Below, piece after piece: positions 9,499-18,066 of a stretch of 64,000 bases of DNA. Source of the stretch: Vibrio maritimus. Lineage in GTDB: Bacteria; Pseudomonadota; Gammaproteobacteria; Enterobacterales; Vibrionaceae. A program made the translations under genes and the position numbers. The notes beneath the pieces were generated by a model, which had not been told where the DNA came from, ran no database searches, and saw only the letters and a list, made by a program, of their open reading frames with translations. Numbering within the stretch: the stretch's first letter is position 1; each line of letters begins with the position of its first letter. The stretch spans positions 1-64,000 of the forward strand of contig BBMT01000018.1 of the NCBI GenBank assembly GCA_000755425.1. Direction: 5' to 3'.

Positions 9499-9871
9499 TG
9501 CGCTTGATTTTATTTTTTAAGTCATAAATAAGGTGACATATTACCGACTGAATATTGGAGGTATTATGATATCAACAGAAAATATATCAATAAAATTACT
9601 CTATAGTCTCAGGTAAACCTATTGGCTTAGCGACACAGATAGGCTTATTATTGGTGTTTCGTATATCTCAGATTATTCACTCTCTAAAACTCTCGAGCAA
9701 TAAATCAAAGAAATAGAGTAATAACTGGTGGAAAGGTAAATAGAGCTGAATTTCAGTATGGCTTCCATAAAAAGACCCTACCTACAAAATTGAATAGAAT
9801 ATTGAAGCATACTAGGTAAACTAAACTGGCACGGAGTCGATAACGAATATTGAGTACATACAAGCCCAAAT
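9499..9871. other. AT-rich intergenic gap between converging operons
   Basis: About 370 bp without a credible gene. The only open frame with a good ribosome site (GGAGG at 9559-9563) begins at the ATG at 9565 and runs only 16 codons to a TAA. It may be a decayed gene start. I see no tRNA, repeat or insertion-sequence ends here. Confidence 0.4.
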
Positions 9872-9899
9872 AAAAAACGCCCGATGAATACACCGAGCG
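9872..9899 (-). terminator. Rho-independent terminator of the mannose/nonulosonate operon
   Basis: Read on the minus strand: a 6-bp GC-rich stem (9894-9899 with 9878-9883, one G-U pair, extendable by two weaker pairs) followed by six T (complement of 9872-9877). It lies 35 bp after the stop of the last gene of the minus-strand operon. Confidence 0.8.
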
Positions 9900-9934
9900 A
9901 TTTAACCAAAAGTTTCACCTATCTGGATAGGTCG

Positions 9935-11932
9935 CTATTTTAATTTACTAACGAGTTTTCTAGGTATAGCTGTGATCTTCCAACTATTTGAGTTCACAAC
10001 ATCAGAGTGTTGTTTTTCTACAGCAGCTAGTTTTTTCTTCAAGCTAATCAAATCTTGGTCTAGTTTCTGACATTTACGACTTAAATCAGCAGAGTTATTT
10101 TTAGCTTGTGACAGCTTAAATTCACTTTGTTTAAGCCGCTCTTTAAAATCTTGATTTTCCAATAACAACGATTCTAATAATGATTTAAGCTCTAGGTTTG
10201 AATATATAGAATCATGAGCAAGCTTATGATACTTTACAAACTCATCTTTGGCATGCTCGTTATAACTATCAGACGTTGCTTTTCTTTTGAGTAGAGCTCT
10301 TAAATGAATTCCATTCAAATCAGTACGATTATAAAGATAATCTCTAATTTTAACTTTAGTCGTTATATAGTCATTCATTTCTGGACCACTTGTCCCAAGC
10401 TTTACTATTTCGAAGCATGTATGATTTTTAATTAAACTTTCAAATGCATCTAAAGTAAAGTGGGTTAAATGCCCCGATTTTGAAGTAAGTCGTGAGCTGT
10501 TTAAAAAATCAACATTTTCTATAGGAACCTCAATAAAAATAATTCCGGATTCATTCAGGTTTTCAGACAGTTGGTTTAAGAAATCAGCTGGATTATTTGC
10601 GTGTTCAAGGACATGTGATGCGCAAATGATATCATATTTTACATTAGATTCTTCAATTGATTCGAGTAATGATACTTGAGTATTACTATAGTATTGGCTG
10701 ACTTTCGGGTCAGGTTCGATCGCGAACAACTCGTGCTGAGTGCTATCAAATGACTTTATCAGTGAACCAATACCTGCACCTATATCTAGAATATTTTTAT
10801 AGTTTGTAATAACCCCATCCTGAAAGATGAATTCTTTTTGAAATGACGCTCGAGTATCAAATTGTTTAATTTGAGCGTCAGTAAAATCAACTCGTTCAGG
10901 CCTAAACTCTTGATTGTAATAAAGAGTTAGAGATAGATCGCTAATTTGCGAAGTTTGAATTAAGTTACATTCGTTACATTTAAATATTGGAAGCAAAAAA
11001 GACGGATTATCCGTAACATACTCAGTATCTTCACTACCGCATATTTTACATATATCTTTATGATTATCCTTTAAAGACACCGTTCCAGATTCTGAGCAAA
11101 ATACGTACCCGATATTACTTAATCTTGATTGGAGATGTTCGCTTGCTAAGTTTGGCGTTGGTAATTTAATTACCGAACTATAACACAACTTTCGTTTAAG
11201 CAATTGTAGGAACCGCCAAAGCGTATCTTCATTGATCTCAGAGGAAACTGAAACATAAGCAATAGAATGACTTGGTATTTCGCGACCATCATCAAAGTAA
11301 AGCTGATCATCCTCTAGCTTTCCAGAAAAATAATTGTTACTTTCATTTGATAATTTAAAAGTAAAATCCATAATCGTATCCAGTAGCTCCTCCTCAATAG
11401 CGATATTATCACGCTGTGCTAGGTGCTTATCAAATAATTTTTTACTTGATTTAAAATCACCTTTTATTTTTTCGAGTCTTAAAGACTTAAAAAACAAAAA
11501 GTCTTCTTTTGAACGATAAGAAAAAACTTTTGCAGGATGCCCGCCAACAATAGCAAAATCTGGAATATCACTCACGACTACACTTTTTGCCTGAATGATA
11601 ACACCTTTTCCTATGTTAACCCCTTTCATGATTAAAACATCATCACCTATCCATGTATAGGCTCCAATGCTGACATCCTCAGATTTATACCCAGCTAGAC
11701 TACGGTGCACCATTGGATAACCAGATATAAAATCATGATCAGAGGTTCTTATTTGACATCTCTTTCCTGTATGAACATGCGAACCAATCGTTACTGTAGC
11801 CCTGGAGCCACACTTCGGTAAACCATCATTTTGAATCACTAGACCATTAAAATCAGCACCTTCTCCGATAATTAGATCGACGTTATCATTGCACTTTAGT
11901 GATTTGTAACCTGCAATCTCAATCATTCCCAT
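9935..11932 (-). CDS. Multidomain acetyltransferase-methyltransferase-coiled-coil protein
   Basis: A 665-aa protein with three parts. Residues about 1-160 form a left-handed beta-helix acetyltransferase of the hexapeptide type (SDHDFISG, then VSIGAYTWIGDDV and IVGGHPAKV). Residues about 295-322 carry CKIC and CNEC, a four-cysteine zinc site, followed by a class I SAM-dependent methyltransferase (ILDIGAGIGSL at about 381, HVLEH at about 440). Residues about 585-648 form a coiled coil, and the tail NSWKITAIPRKL resembles the SWR(I/L)T.P.R tail of many polysaccharide enzymes. Probable role: O-acetylation and O-methylation of the glycan, perhaps at the chain end; that is inference. It follows the GT8-containing gene with a 4-bp gap and is the last gene of its operon. 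Confidence 0.75.
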   Translation of the reverse strand: MGMIEIAGYKSLKCNDNVDLIIGEGADFNGLVIQNDGLPKCGSRATVTIGSHVHTGKRCQIRTSDHDFISGYPMVHRSLAGYKSEDVSIGAYTWIGDDVLIMKGVNIGKGVIIQAKSVVVSDIPDFAIVGGHPAKVFSYRSKEDFLFFKSLRLEKIKGDFKSSKKLFDKHLAQRDNIAIEEELLDTIMDFTFKLSNESNNYFSGKLEDDQLYFDDGREIPSHSIAYVSVSSEINEDTLWRFLQLLKRKLCYSSVIKLPTPNLASEHLQSRLSNIGYVFCSESGTVSLKDNHKDICKICGSEDTEYVTDNPSFLLPIFKCNECNLIQTSQISDLSLTLYYNQEFRPERVDFTDAQIKQFDTRASFQKEFIFQDGVITNYKNILDIGAGIGSLIKSFDSTQHELFAIEPDPKVSQYYSNTQVSLLESIEESNVKYDIICASHVLEHANNPADFLNQLSENLNESGIIFIEVPIENVDFLNSSRLTSKSGHLTHFTLDAFESLIKNHTCFEIVKLGTSGPEMNDYITTKVKIRDYLYNRTDLNGIHLRALLKRKATSDSYNEHAKDEFVKYHKLAHDSIYSNLELKSLLESLLLENQDFKERLKQSEFKLSQAKNNSADLSRKCQKLDQDLISLKKKLAAVEKQHSDVVNSNSWKITAIPRKLVSKLK

Positions 11933-11936
11933 CTAA

Positions 11937-13871
11937 CTATAACTCCAATATATCTACTTTTGGCAAGATAGTCAGACTTCCATCAATCGTTGCATCATAT
12001 AAATTTATTCCACAAGCATCTAGCGCTTCCTTCGCAACTTGATAGCAATATTGACCGTAACTATCGGAAAGCCAAGTCTCATTTAGGTTGTCATTATTAG
12101 TACATAAAGATGTATGCATAGCAGAGTCGTAGAAATAATTATCTTGAGCTTTTCCCGAATAATTCGAATCGCAGCCTAAAAGATAAATATTACTAAAGTT
12201 AGCAAGTTTTCCAATTGTCATTCCAAAGGTAATCACGCCAGTACGTCCATCATCGACAAATGAGTGGGCGCATAACTCGGTAGCTCCTTGGTGATCAATA
12301 AAGTTTTTAAAAGGCTTTTCGAACAGCAAGTAGTTACAATCAAACTCTTTATCTAGCCCTAATTTCTCAAATAGAGGTTTGAAATAAAAAGATGTCCATA
12401 ACGATGGCTTATGTTTGTGGGCTCGCAACTTTTCTAAGTATTCATTAGGGAAACTTGGTATCTGTGTATTCCAGCCACCATAAAACATGTGTGAAGCAAT
12501 TACCAAATGATCTACTTTAATATCATCAAAATCTTCATGGTTAACAAACCAATTAAAAGCTATTTTAGTTTTATTTCTTAATCTACTGAAATCTACTTTA
12601 TTTAACGACGGTCCGTTCCCAATTAATAAAAGATCTTTACCTATGCCACTATTACTAATCTTCTTGAATCTATCTTTAGAATATTCATTAAACAGTTTTA
12701 AACGATGGTTTGCTTTTAGCACTCTATACTTACTTTCCCATAGATGGTGAAAAGTCAAACTCTTACCTTTATCCTTCAAAGCAAACTGACCATCGATATA
12801 GTCTGATTTGAACCAAGGTTTTGGTCCAGTAAAGTGTAAGATTGAAATAAAGTCACTAAACCCGTTATCATGTTTTCTGACGTATTTTATATTACAGTTG
12901 TAATTGATAGGGAGTTCAGTTTTTTCCTTATCTTTTAGAAAGATATTCCAAGACTTTTGATCAGCGAATCTATTTAATATAGAACAGTCAGCCTCAAAAG
13001 AACGTAAAACGACCTCTTTCATTTCATCAAAATATTCTTCACCTAAGTATTTCTTAGGTATCGATATCACTCCACTATTAATTACGTAATCATCAGTGTA
13101 TTGTGAAAATGCGGAATACTCTCTTTCACCGACATCATAGCAAAATTTAAACCCTTCTTCTTTTGTCCACAATTGGCTGATATCATTTTGAATAATCATA
13201 TCACTATCCAAAATAATTACATGCTCATACTGCGAATACTTAAGTGCATTAACATTCATATACCCTAACTTGCCAATGCGCTTATGATTATCAGAAGATA
13301 TATTTCGCAACTCCAACCATTCCATTTCGTCATGTACGAATATCACGTTTGGATATATCTCAGACAATTTATGTTGAAAGAATTCAGAAATACTACCATC
13401 ATGATACACGTAAAAGTCAGATTCAATATCATGATAAATATCTTTTATTGATAATAGTAAAGCTTCTAAACCTGGTATAAACTTATCATTACCTACAGTT
13501 AAGAATGCTATATCTTTTGATGGTGGGCAAATCTGGTGGTATTTTTTCTCTAATTTAGCGGGTTTGCGCTTATTCAGAATTTCAAGCTCATTAATAGTCA
13601 ATAATTCTGCTGGTTTTTCTGAAATTTCAACTACTTTGGAGCTACGCTCTCTTTCATTTATAAAAAAATTACTTTTGGTAAATCCACTTGAGTCTTTACT
13701 TTTCTTATTGCTAGAACATCTACTCTTTAGATTATCTCTTTGTTCTCTAGCATCATCCCTTTGCTTTCTAGCAACATCACGCTGTTTTTTTAGCGTTTTA
13801 ATTTCATCATATTCGCGAGAAAGGATCTTTTGTTTTACGTTATTAATTTTTTTATTAATTACTTTTTTCAT
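11937..13871 (-). CDS. Two-domain glycosyltransferase: coiled coil, GT8-like, GT42/DUF115-like
   Basis: A 644-aa protein. Residues 1-60 are a highly charged coiled coil rich in KKQRD repeats. Residues about 118-360 look like a GT-A glycosyltransferase of family 8 (IAFLTVGNDKF, catalytic DSD at 222-224, and HFTGPKPW at about 346, the usual GT8 C-terminal motif). Residues about 410-644 form a second domain, with LLIGNGPSL at about 415 and TGVITFGMTIGKL...IYLLGCD at about 544-568. These match the pattern of DUF115 and of GT42 sialyltransferases (CstI/CstII). A bifunctional enzyme adding a hexose and then a nonulosonate is a reasonable inference given the adjacent CMP-nonulosonate genes. Confidence 0.7.
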   Translation of the reverse strand: MKKVINKKINNVKQKILSREYDEIKTLKKQRDVARKQRDDAREQRDNLKSRCSSNKKSKDSSGFTKSNFFINERERSSKVVEISEKPAELLTINELEILNKRKPAKLEKKYHQICPPSKDIAFLTVGNDKFIPGLEALLLSIKDIYHDIESDFYVYHDGSISEFFQHKLSEIYPNVIFVHDEMEWLELRNISSDNHKRIGKLGYMNVNALKYSQYEHVIILDSDMIIQNDISQLWTKEEGFKFCYDVGEREYSAFSQYTDDYVINSGVISIPKKYLGEEYFDEMKEVVLRSFEADCSILNRFADQKSWNIFLKDKEKTELPINYNCNIKYVRKHDNGFSDFISILHFTGPKPWFKSDYIDGQFALKDKGKSLTFHHLWESKYRVLKANHRLKLFNEYSKDRFKKISNSGIGKDLLLIGNGPSLNKVDFSRLRNKTKIAFNWFVNHEDFDDIKVDHLVIASHMFYGGWNTQIPSFPNEYLEKLRAHKHKPSLWTSFYFKPLFEKLGLDKEFDCNYLLFEKPFKNFIDHQGATELCAHSFVDDGRTGVITFGMTIGKLANFSNIYLLGCDSNYSGKAQDNYFYDSAMHTSLCTNNDNLNETWLSDSYGQYCYQVAKEALDACGINLYDATIDGSLTILPKVDILEL

Positions 13872-13882
13872 AACAACCGCCG

Positions 13883-13912
13883 ATAAAACACCTCCTCAAG
13901 TGAGGAGGTGTT
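13883..13912 (-). terminator. Intra-operon hairpin with short T run
   Basis: A perfect 12-bp inverted repeat (13887-13898 with 13901-13912) sits between the stop of the NeuB-type fusion gene and the start of the GT8-containing gene. On the minus strand it is followed by TTTTAT. It looks like an intrinsic terminator or attenuator within the operon. It would lower expression of the two distal multidomain genes relative to the precursor genes. Confidence 0.65.
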
Positions 13913-13917
13913 AAATG

Positions 13918-16170
13918 TTAATTTAAGATTTTTTCAAGCTTTGATAGGCTACTCCAGAAGCCTTCTCCATTGTTTTTATGGCCTTGCCATATTTCAGGTA
14001 TCCAAGTCGTGTTAGCTGCATCATTTTCTAATGCGTCAAAAATTGCAATAAAGTCTACTTCACCATCACCAACTTGCAGGCCTTCGCCATCAGCGCCTTT
14101 GGCATCAGATATGTGGTGGTGCGCAGAATATTTAGCCACTTTTTCGGTGAAGCGGTATAGATCCCAATTGTAGTAGTTACAAGCTAAGGCTGTATGCGAT
14201 AAATCGAAACAAATACGGTAGCTATAGGTATTACAAAACTCAACGATCTCATCTTGGTCAACGAATAGATTGTGGTATTGCTGACCGCCAAAGTGCCAAG
14301 GGAATGGAGGCATGGTCTGAGGAATAAGTTCTACACCCTCAGTATCTAACATCGCAAAACTTTCAGCAACTTTTGCGTACAGTGCTTTGCGCTCTTCAGC
14401 AGGCACAAAACCTTCAGAAGTGAATCCGCCGCAGTTTACAACAATACAAACTTTTTCATCTTTGTTTCTAAAATATTGCTTAACGTCACGAGCCATATCT
14501 ATAACTCGTTGCATATGCTTAATCGACTGCTGACGATAATCTTCATCTGCTGAACACAAGTCTAGAACATGATCATTTTCAAATAATTCCGGAGCATGGA
14601 TTGCAACATCCATATTATAACTTCCTGCTAAATATTCCGTAATATCCACACTGAGGTCTTTATAACTCAAGTGGAATTCAATCATTTCCAACTCCCCACC
14701 TTCACAAATAGTCGCGAAATCATGGTATCGAACAGGAATACCATATTTTAACGGAAGCTTATATTTTCTAGCTTGAACGACATTACCATCGATATCACTC
14801 TGATATAAGAAATCATTCTTTGGAATATCTCGAACCGCTATTCGATTGACAAGTTCTGAAAGCTTATATGGCGCCAACCCCTTACCCGGTGACTTAATGG
14901 CAAGCATATCTTCGGTAATTATATCGCCCTTCTTGATGTTAACACCCGCAACGACACTCTTCGCTAAAGTTTCACGGTTCATCATTTCACCCTGCGTAAT
15001 CGTCTTAGAAATATCAGGACTACCAAGGGATTCCTCTACAGCTCGTATTGCTGCGACCATCTCTTTAAACTCATTTGGAAGTAAACTAACTTTATGATCG
15101 TTACCTTCCATTGATTTGTCGATGGTGAAATGTTTCTCTACTATTTTTGCTCCCAATGGAATACTAGCGACAGGAATGGCATAACCACGTTCATGACCAG
15201 AATAACCAACAACAGTGCGACCAAGTGATTTTAAACGCTCAAGATATGACAGATTGACGTCTTTGAACGGCGCTGGATAGGTTGAGTTGCAGTGAAGTAA
15301 TGCAAAAGATGTCGACTGCTTCTCTAGTAATTCAACCGCTGAAATAATCTCTTGCTCCAGACTCATTCCCGTAGAGAGAATAAGCGGTAGGCGTTTTGCT
15401 GCAAGGTATTTAAGCAAAGTATGATTTGTCAGATCTGCAGATGCCACCTTGAAGCCTGCAATACCAATTTTTTCTAGTTTGTCAGCACTTACCTCATCAA
15501 AAGGAGTACACAGTGCAAGAATGTTATTTCGCTTACAGTAATCGAATAGTTCAACGAACTCTTCATCAGATAGCTGGAAACGCTTCAGAAGATCAAGTAC
15601 ATATTGGGCACCAAGATCTTGTGATGCATCATCATCATCACCTTCATTGTTATACATTGAAGCCATATCGCGCATTTGAAACTTGACGCAATCCGCACCA
15701 GCATCCACAGCAAGGTCAACTAACTCCTTTGCCAGTTCTATCGAACCATTATGATTATTGCCTATTTCAGCAATAATGAATGTTGGCTCCTTATCGCCGA
15801 TTCTTTGACCAGCAATCTCAATAACTGGTTCATTTGTCCCGATAACACCAGTCAAAAGATCAGAACGGTCTAAAACTGGTACATTTTTTACTTTGGTTGA
15901 TAGTAAGTTGTAGCCGTTTGAAATTGGTTGGTCACTATATATATATTGGAAGTCTCTATTTACAGCATTTAATACTGACTCAGTTAAGTCCTGGCTCTTC
16001 TCTACCAAATAACGTCTGATGTCACCATCTGCCAACGAGCCTACGACTGACTCATTGTGATCAACAACGAATAGAATCTTGTTTTTTTTATCTGATAATT
16101 TTTGAAGAGCCTCAAAGAGGCTAGCTGTATGTGCTATTTTAAAGCTGTCTACATCTCGATTAATATACAT
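13918..16170 (-). CDS. Nonulosonate synthase (NeuB type) fused to CBS pair and TIM-barrel isomerase domain
   Basis: A 750-aa fusion. Residues 1-110 are a CBS-domain pair (VVGSLADGDIRR). Residues about 125-370 are the NeuB catalytic barrel condensing a hexosamine-type aldose with phosphoenolpyruvate (FIIAEIGNNHNG, KFQMRD, LSTGM, LLHCNSTYPAP, GYSGHE, EKHFT). Residues about 395-460 are the SAF antifreeze-like domain. Residues about 475-750 form a second TIM barrel of the xylose-isomerase/AP-endonuclease type (IHAPELF, VVNCGG, CFDLSHTAL, HHHISDAKG, WIPEIWQG). Plain NeuB is about 340 aa. The extra barrel may prepare or epimerise the sugar precursor; that is inference. Its ATG overlaps the neuA stop (TAATG). 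Confidence 0.85.
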   Translation of the reverse strand: MYINRDVDSFKIAHTASLFEALQKLSDKKNKILFVVDHNESVVGSLADGDIRRYLVEKSQDLTESVLNAVNRDFQYIYSDQPISNGYNLLSTKVKNVPVLDRSDLLTGVIGTNEPVIEIAGQRIGDKEPTFIIAEIGNNHNGSIELAKELVDLAVDAGADCVKFQMRDMASMYNNEGDDDDASQDLGAQYVLDLLKRFQLSDEEFVELFDYCKRNNILALCTPFDEVSADKLEKIGIAGFKVASADLTNHTLLKYLAAKRLPLILSTGMSLEQEIISAVELLEKQSTSFALLHCNSTYPAPFKDVNLSYLERLKSLGRTVVGYSGHERGYAIPVASIPLGAKIVEKHFTIDKSMEGNDHKVSLLPNEFKEMVAAIRAVEESLGSPDISKTITQGEMMNRETLAKSVVAGVNIKKGDIITEDMLAIKSPGKGLAPYKLSELVNRIAVRDIPKNDFLYQSDIDGNVVQARKYKLPLKYGIPVRYHDFATICEGGELEMIEFHLSYKDLSVDITEYLAGSYNMDVAIHAPELFENDHVLDLCSADEDYRQQSIKHMQRVIDMARDVKQYFRNKDEKVCIVVNCGGFTSEGFVPAEERKALYAKVAESFAMLDTEGVELIPQTMPPFPWHFGGQQYHNLFVDQDEIVEFCNTYSYRICFDLSHTALACNYYNWDLYRFTEKVAKYSAHHHISDAKGADGEGLQVGDGEVDFIAIFDALENDAANTTWIPEIWQGHKNNGEGFWSSLSKLEKILN

Positions 16171-16847
16171 TACTTTTCACTCATTAACTGTTCGATAATT
16201 TTAAAATCTACAGGTGTATCTATTTCATATCCTGTTGCTTCATCCATCACATGTATACCAACTCGTCCATTCAATCGACACTTTGTATTGATCAAATCTT
16301 CGGTTTTCATAACGTAGATAGAGCCATTTTCTTGATACTCATTAATTTCCTGGCGCATTTTTCTATTGTGAGGATCATAATTTACCGGTGTGGCTGTATT
16401 ATTTGCATCCGTCCGCCATAAAAATCGATGGTTTTCGACCACAGTCAAAGCACTATCAAACTGCTCAGATAGCACTAATTCAAGAGTTTGCGCAATATCA
16501 GTACTTTTGCGAATTGGACTTGTACATTGCAAAAAGACCACATGCGAAGCTGTCCAACCTTCATGTTCTAATTCATTAATTGAATGGATTAGAGCGTCCT
16601 CAGATGAAGCAAAATCACCACTAATATCTTCGGGTCTCTTTATTACTTCAGCACCATATTCCAATGATACCTGTGCTATCTCATCACAATCGGTACTTAC
16701 AATGACTCTGTTGACGGTTTTCGTTGAAAGAGCGTGTTCAATTGAATAAGCAATTAACGGCTTTCCGTTTATAGCTTTTATATTCTTCTTTGGAACACCT
16801 TTCGACCCACCTCTTGCTGGAATAATAGCAACCACATTCTTATTCAT
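16170..16847 (-). CDS. neuA: CMP-nonulosonate (N-acylneuraminate) cytidylyltransferase
   Basis: A 225-aa NeuA-type enzyme that activates a nonulosonic acid with CTP to the CMP-sugar used by sialyltransferase-like enzymes. It begins MNKNVVAIIPARGGSKGVPK, containing the conserved nucleotide-binding loop, and later shows LQCTSPIR and EIDTPVDF. The length fits the single-domain class. It overlaps the NeuB-type gene and lies 9 bp after the upstream putative glycosyltransferase gene. Whether the product is CMP-Neu5Ac, a legionaminic acid or another nonulosonate is open, since no NeuC, LegG or PseB-type gene was recognised in the window. Confidence 0.92.
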   Translation of the reverse strand: MNKNVVAIIPARGGSKGVPKKNIKAINGKPLIAYSIEHALSTKTVNRVIVSTDCDEIAQVSLEYGAEVIKRPEDISGDFASSEDALIHSINELEHEGWTASHVVFLQCTSPIRKSTDIAQTLELVLSEQFDSALTVVENHRFLWRTDANNTATPVNYDPHNRKMRQEINEYQENGSIYVMKTEDLINTKCRLNGRVGIHVMDEATGYEIDTPVDFKIIEQLMSEK

Positions 16848-16856
16848 AACTTAACC

Positions 16857-18065
16857 TTAAAAACCAAATTTTTCACGAAGTATATTGACTGCTGTATCAT
16901 CTTTAGCATCTGACTGCTTGATATAGTTTTCTGTAAATCTTTGATAAGCAACTTTGTCGACATCTATATGACTTTCAAAGTCTAATGGATATTGCTTATC
17001 GATATCAATGATTGGTATTTTCAATCGCTGCGAAAAGTCATGCATTCTACGCACATCATGATGCATATCCATCAACCTATTTGTGACAATTATGACTGGC
17101 TTCTTTAAATAAACAGCGGAGTAAATACAAGTCGAAAAATGACTGATTATACCCTCACTATATTCAATAAGTTCTTCAGTCAGACCTTTGAATGTATCAT
17201 ACCCTGTAAAGTATTCAGCGTACGTCTCTTCTGTTCTGGGGTGAAGAGCTACCACTACTTTTTTATTTGTACTTTCCTCAATGTAATTAAAGTAGCTAAC
17301 AAGTGAATGATAATAGTCATCTGCAAAATGCTCGTAGTTAATCCCAACACGTTTTGAATCTCGATGGAACGGCAGAGCTTGGTCTATAAAAACCCAATAA
17401 GAACCATCAACTACTCTTCGAAGTTTAGATTCACGACAGACAGTCGAAAAATGGCCAATTTTAATCTGATTATAAGCATCACTAATCAAACGGTAAGCCA
17501 AGTGATTCTTTGCTCCACTGGTCACTAAATAAGTATTCTCTCGAATTTTATTTAAGTTGATTGTACGTCTCTTATTTATTTTAACAGAAATCCGTACGGG
17601 CAAACGTGATTTTATAAAATCGACGCAATGGCGAATAAAACCTACCGCTCCCTTAGTTTGAAATACTCTAAGAACTTTTTGAATAGGGTTGCTATAGTGG
17701 GCATTGTTACTCATGTCTGTTGATAAAGGTACAATCGGCAAGCTGAATGTTGTATCGCAAACAACACTCACACCTTTTTCTGCGAGCTTATATCTAATCT
17801 CTTGACTTACCCCTCCACCAGTTGGAGCAAATGCTATGTTCCCTTTGACTATCGATGCTAAAACTGATTCCAACTCATTGCTTGAACGACAAACTCTGTA
17901 ATATTCAACTTGAGCATTCTTTACCGCAATATCTTTCGAACTGTCATTAATAAGATCATAGATATTAATAACTTTTACTTCAATATTATTTGCAAGTAGC
18001 TCTTTTAATATCCAGTAGTCATTCAATGGGCTTAAAGAGGATGAAAAGTAGTAAATTTCTTTCAT
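16857..18065 (-). CDS. Putative GT-B-like transferase, family unrecognised
   Basis: A 402-aa soluble-looking protein that I do not recognise. It begins KEIYYFSSSLSPLNDYW. The C-terminal half has VVVALHPRTEETY, then SEGIISHFSTCIYSAVYLKKPVIIV. A His-Pro-Arg motif followed by a Ser/His/Ser-rich glycine loop is a layout seen in sialyl-, polysialyl- and CDP-glycerol-type GT-B transferases. It sits directly upstream of neuA (9 bp) and 1 bp after the manB stop, so it belongs to the mannose/nonulosonate operon. A CMP-nonulosonate transferase is a guess supported by context only. Confidence 0.55.
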   Translation of the reverse strand: MKEIYYFSSSLSPLNDYWILKELLANNIEVKVINIYDLINDSSKDIAVKNAQVEYYRVCRSSNELESVLASIVKGNIAFAPTGGGVSQEIRYKLAEKGVSVVCDTTFSLPIVPLSTDMSNNAHYSNPIQKVLRVFQTKGAVGFIRHCVDFIKSRLPVRISVKINKRRTINLNKIRENTYLVTSGAKNHLAYRLISDAYNQIKIGHFSTVCRESKLRRVVDGSYWVFIDQALPFHRDSKRVGINYEHFADDYYHSLVSYFNYIEESTNKKVVVALHPRTEETYAEYFTGYDTFKGLTEELIEYSEGIISHFSTCIYSAVYLKKPVIIVTNRLMDMHHDVRRMHDFSQRLKIPIIDIDKQYPLDFESHIDVDKVAYQRFTENYIKQSDAKDDTAVNILREKFGF

Positions 18066-18066
18066 T

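Noticed and set aside
9499..9871. Possible insertion-sequence remnant in the gap after the GT52-like gene
   Set aside because: No inverted ends, no target duplication and no transposase motif could be seen.
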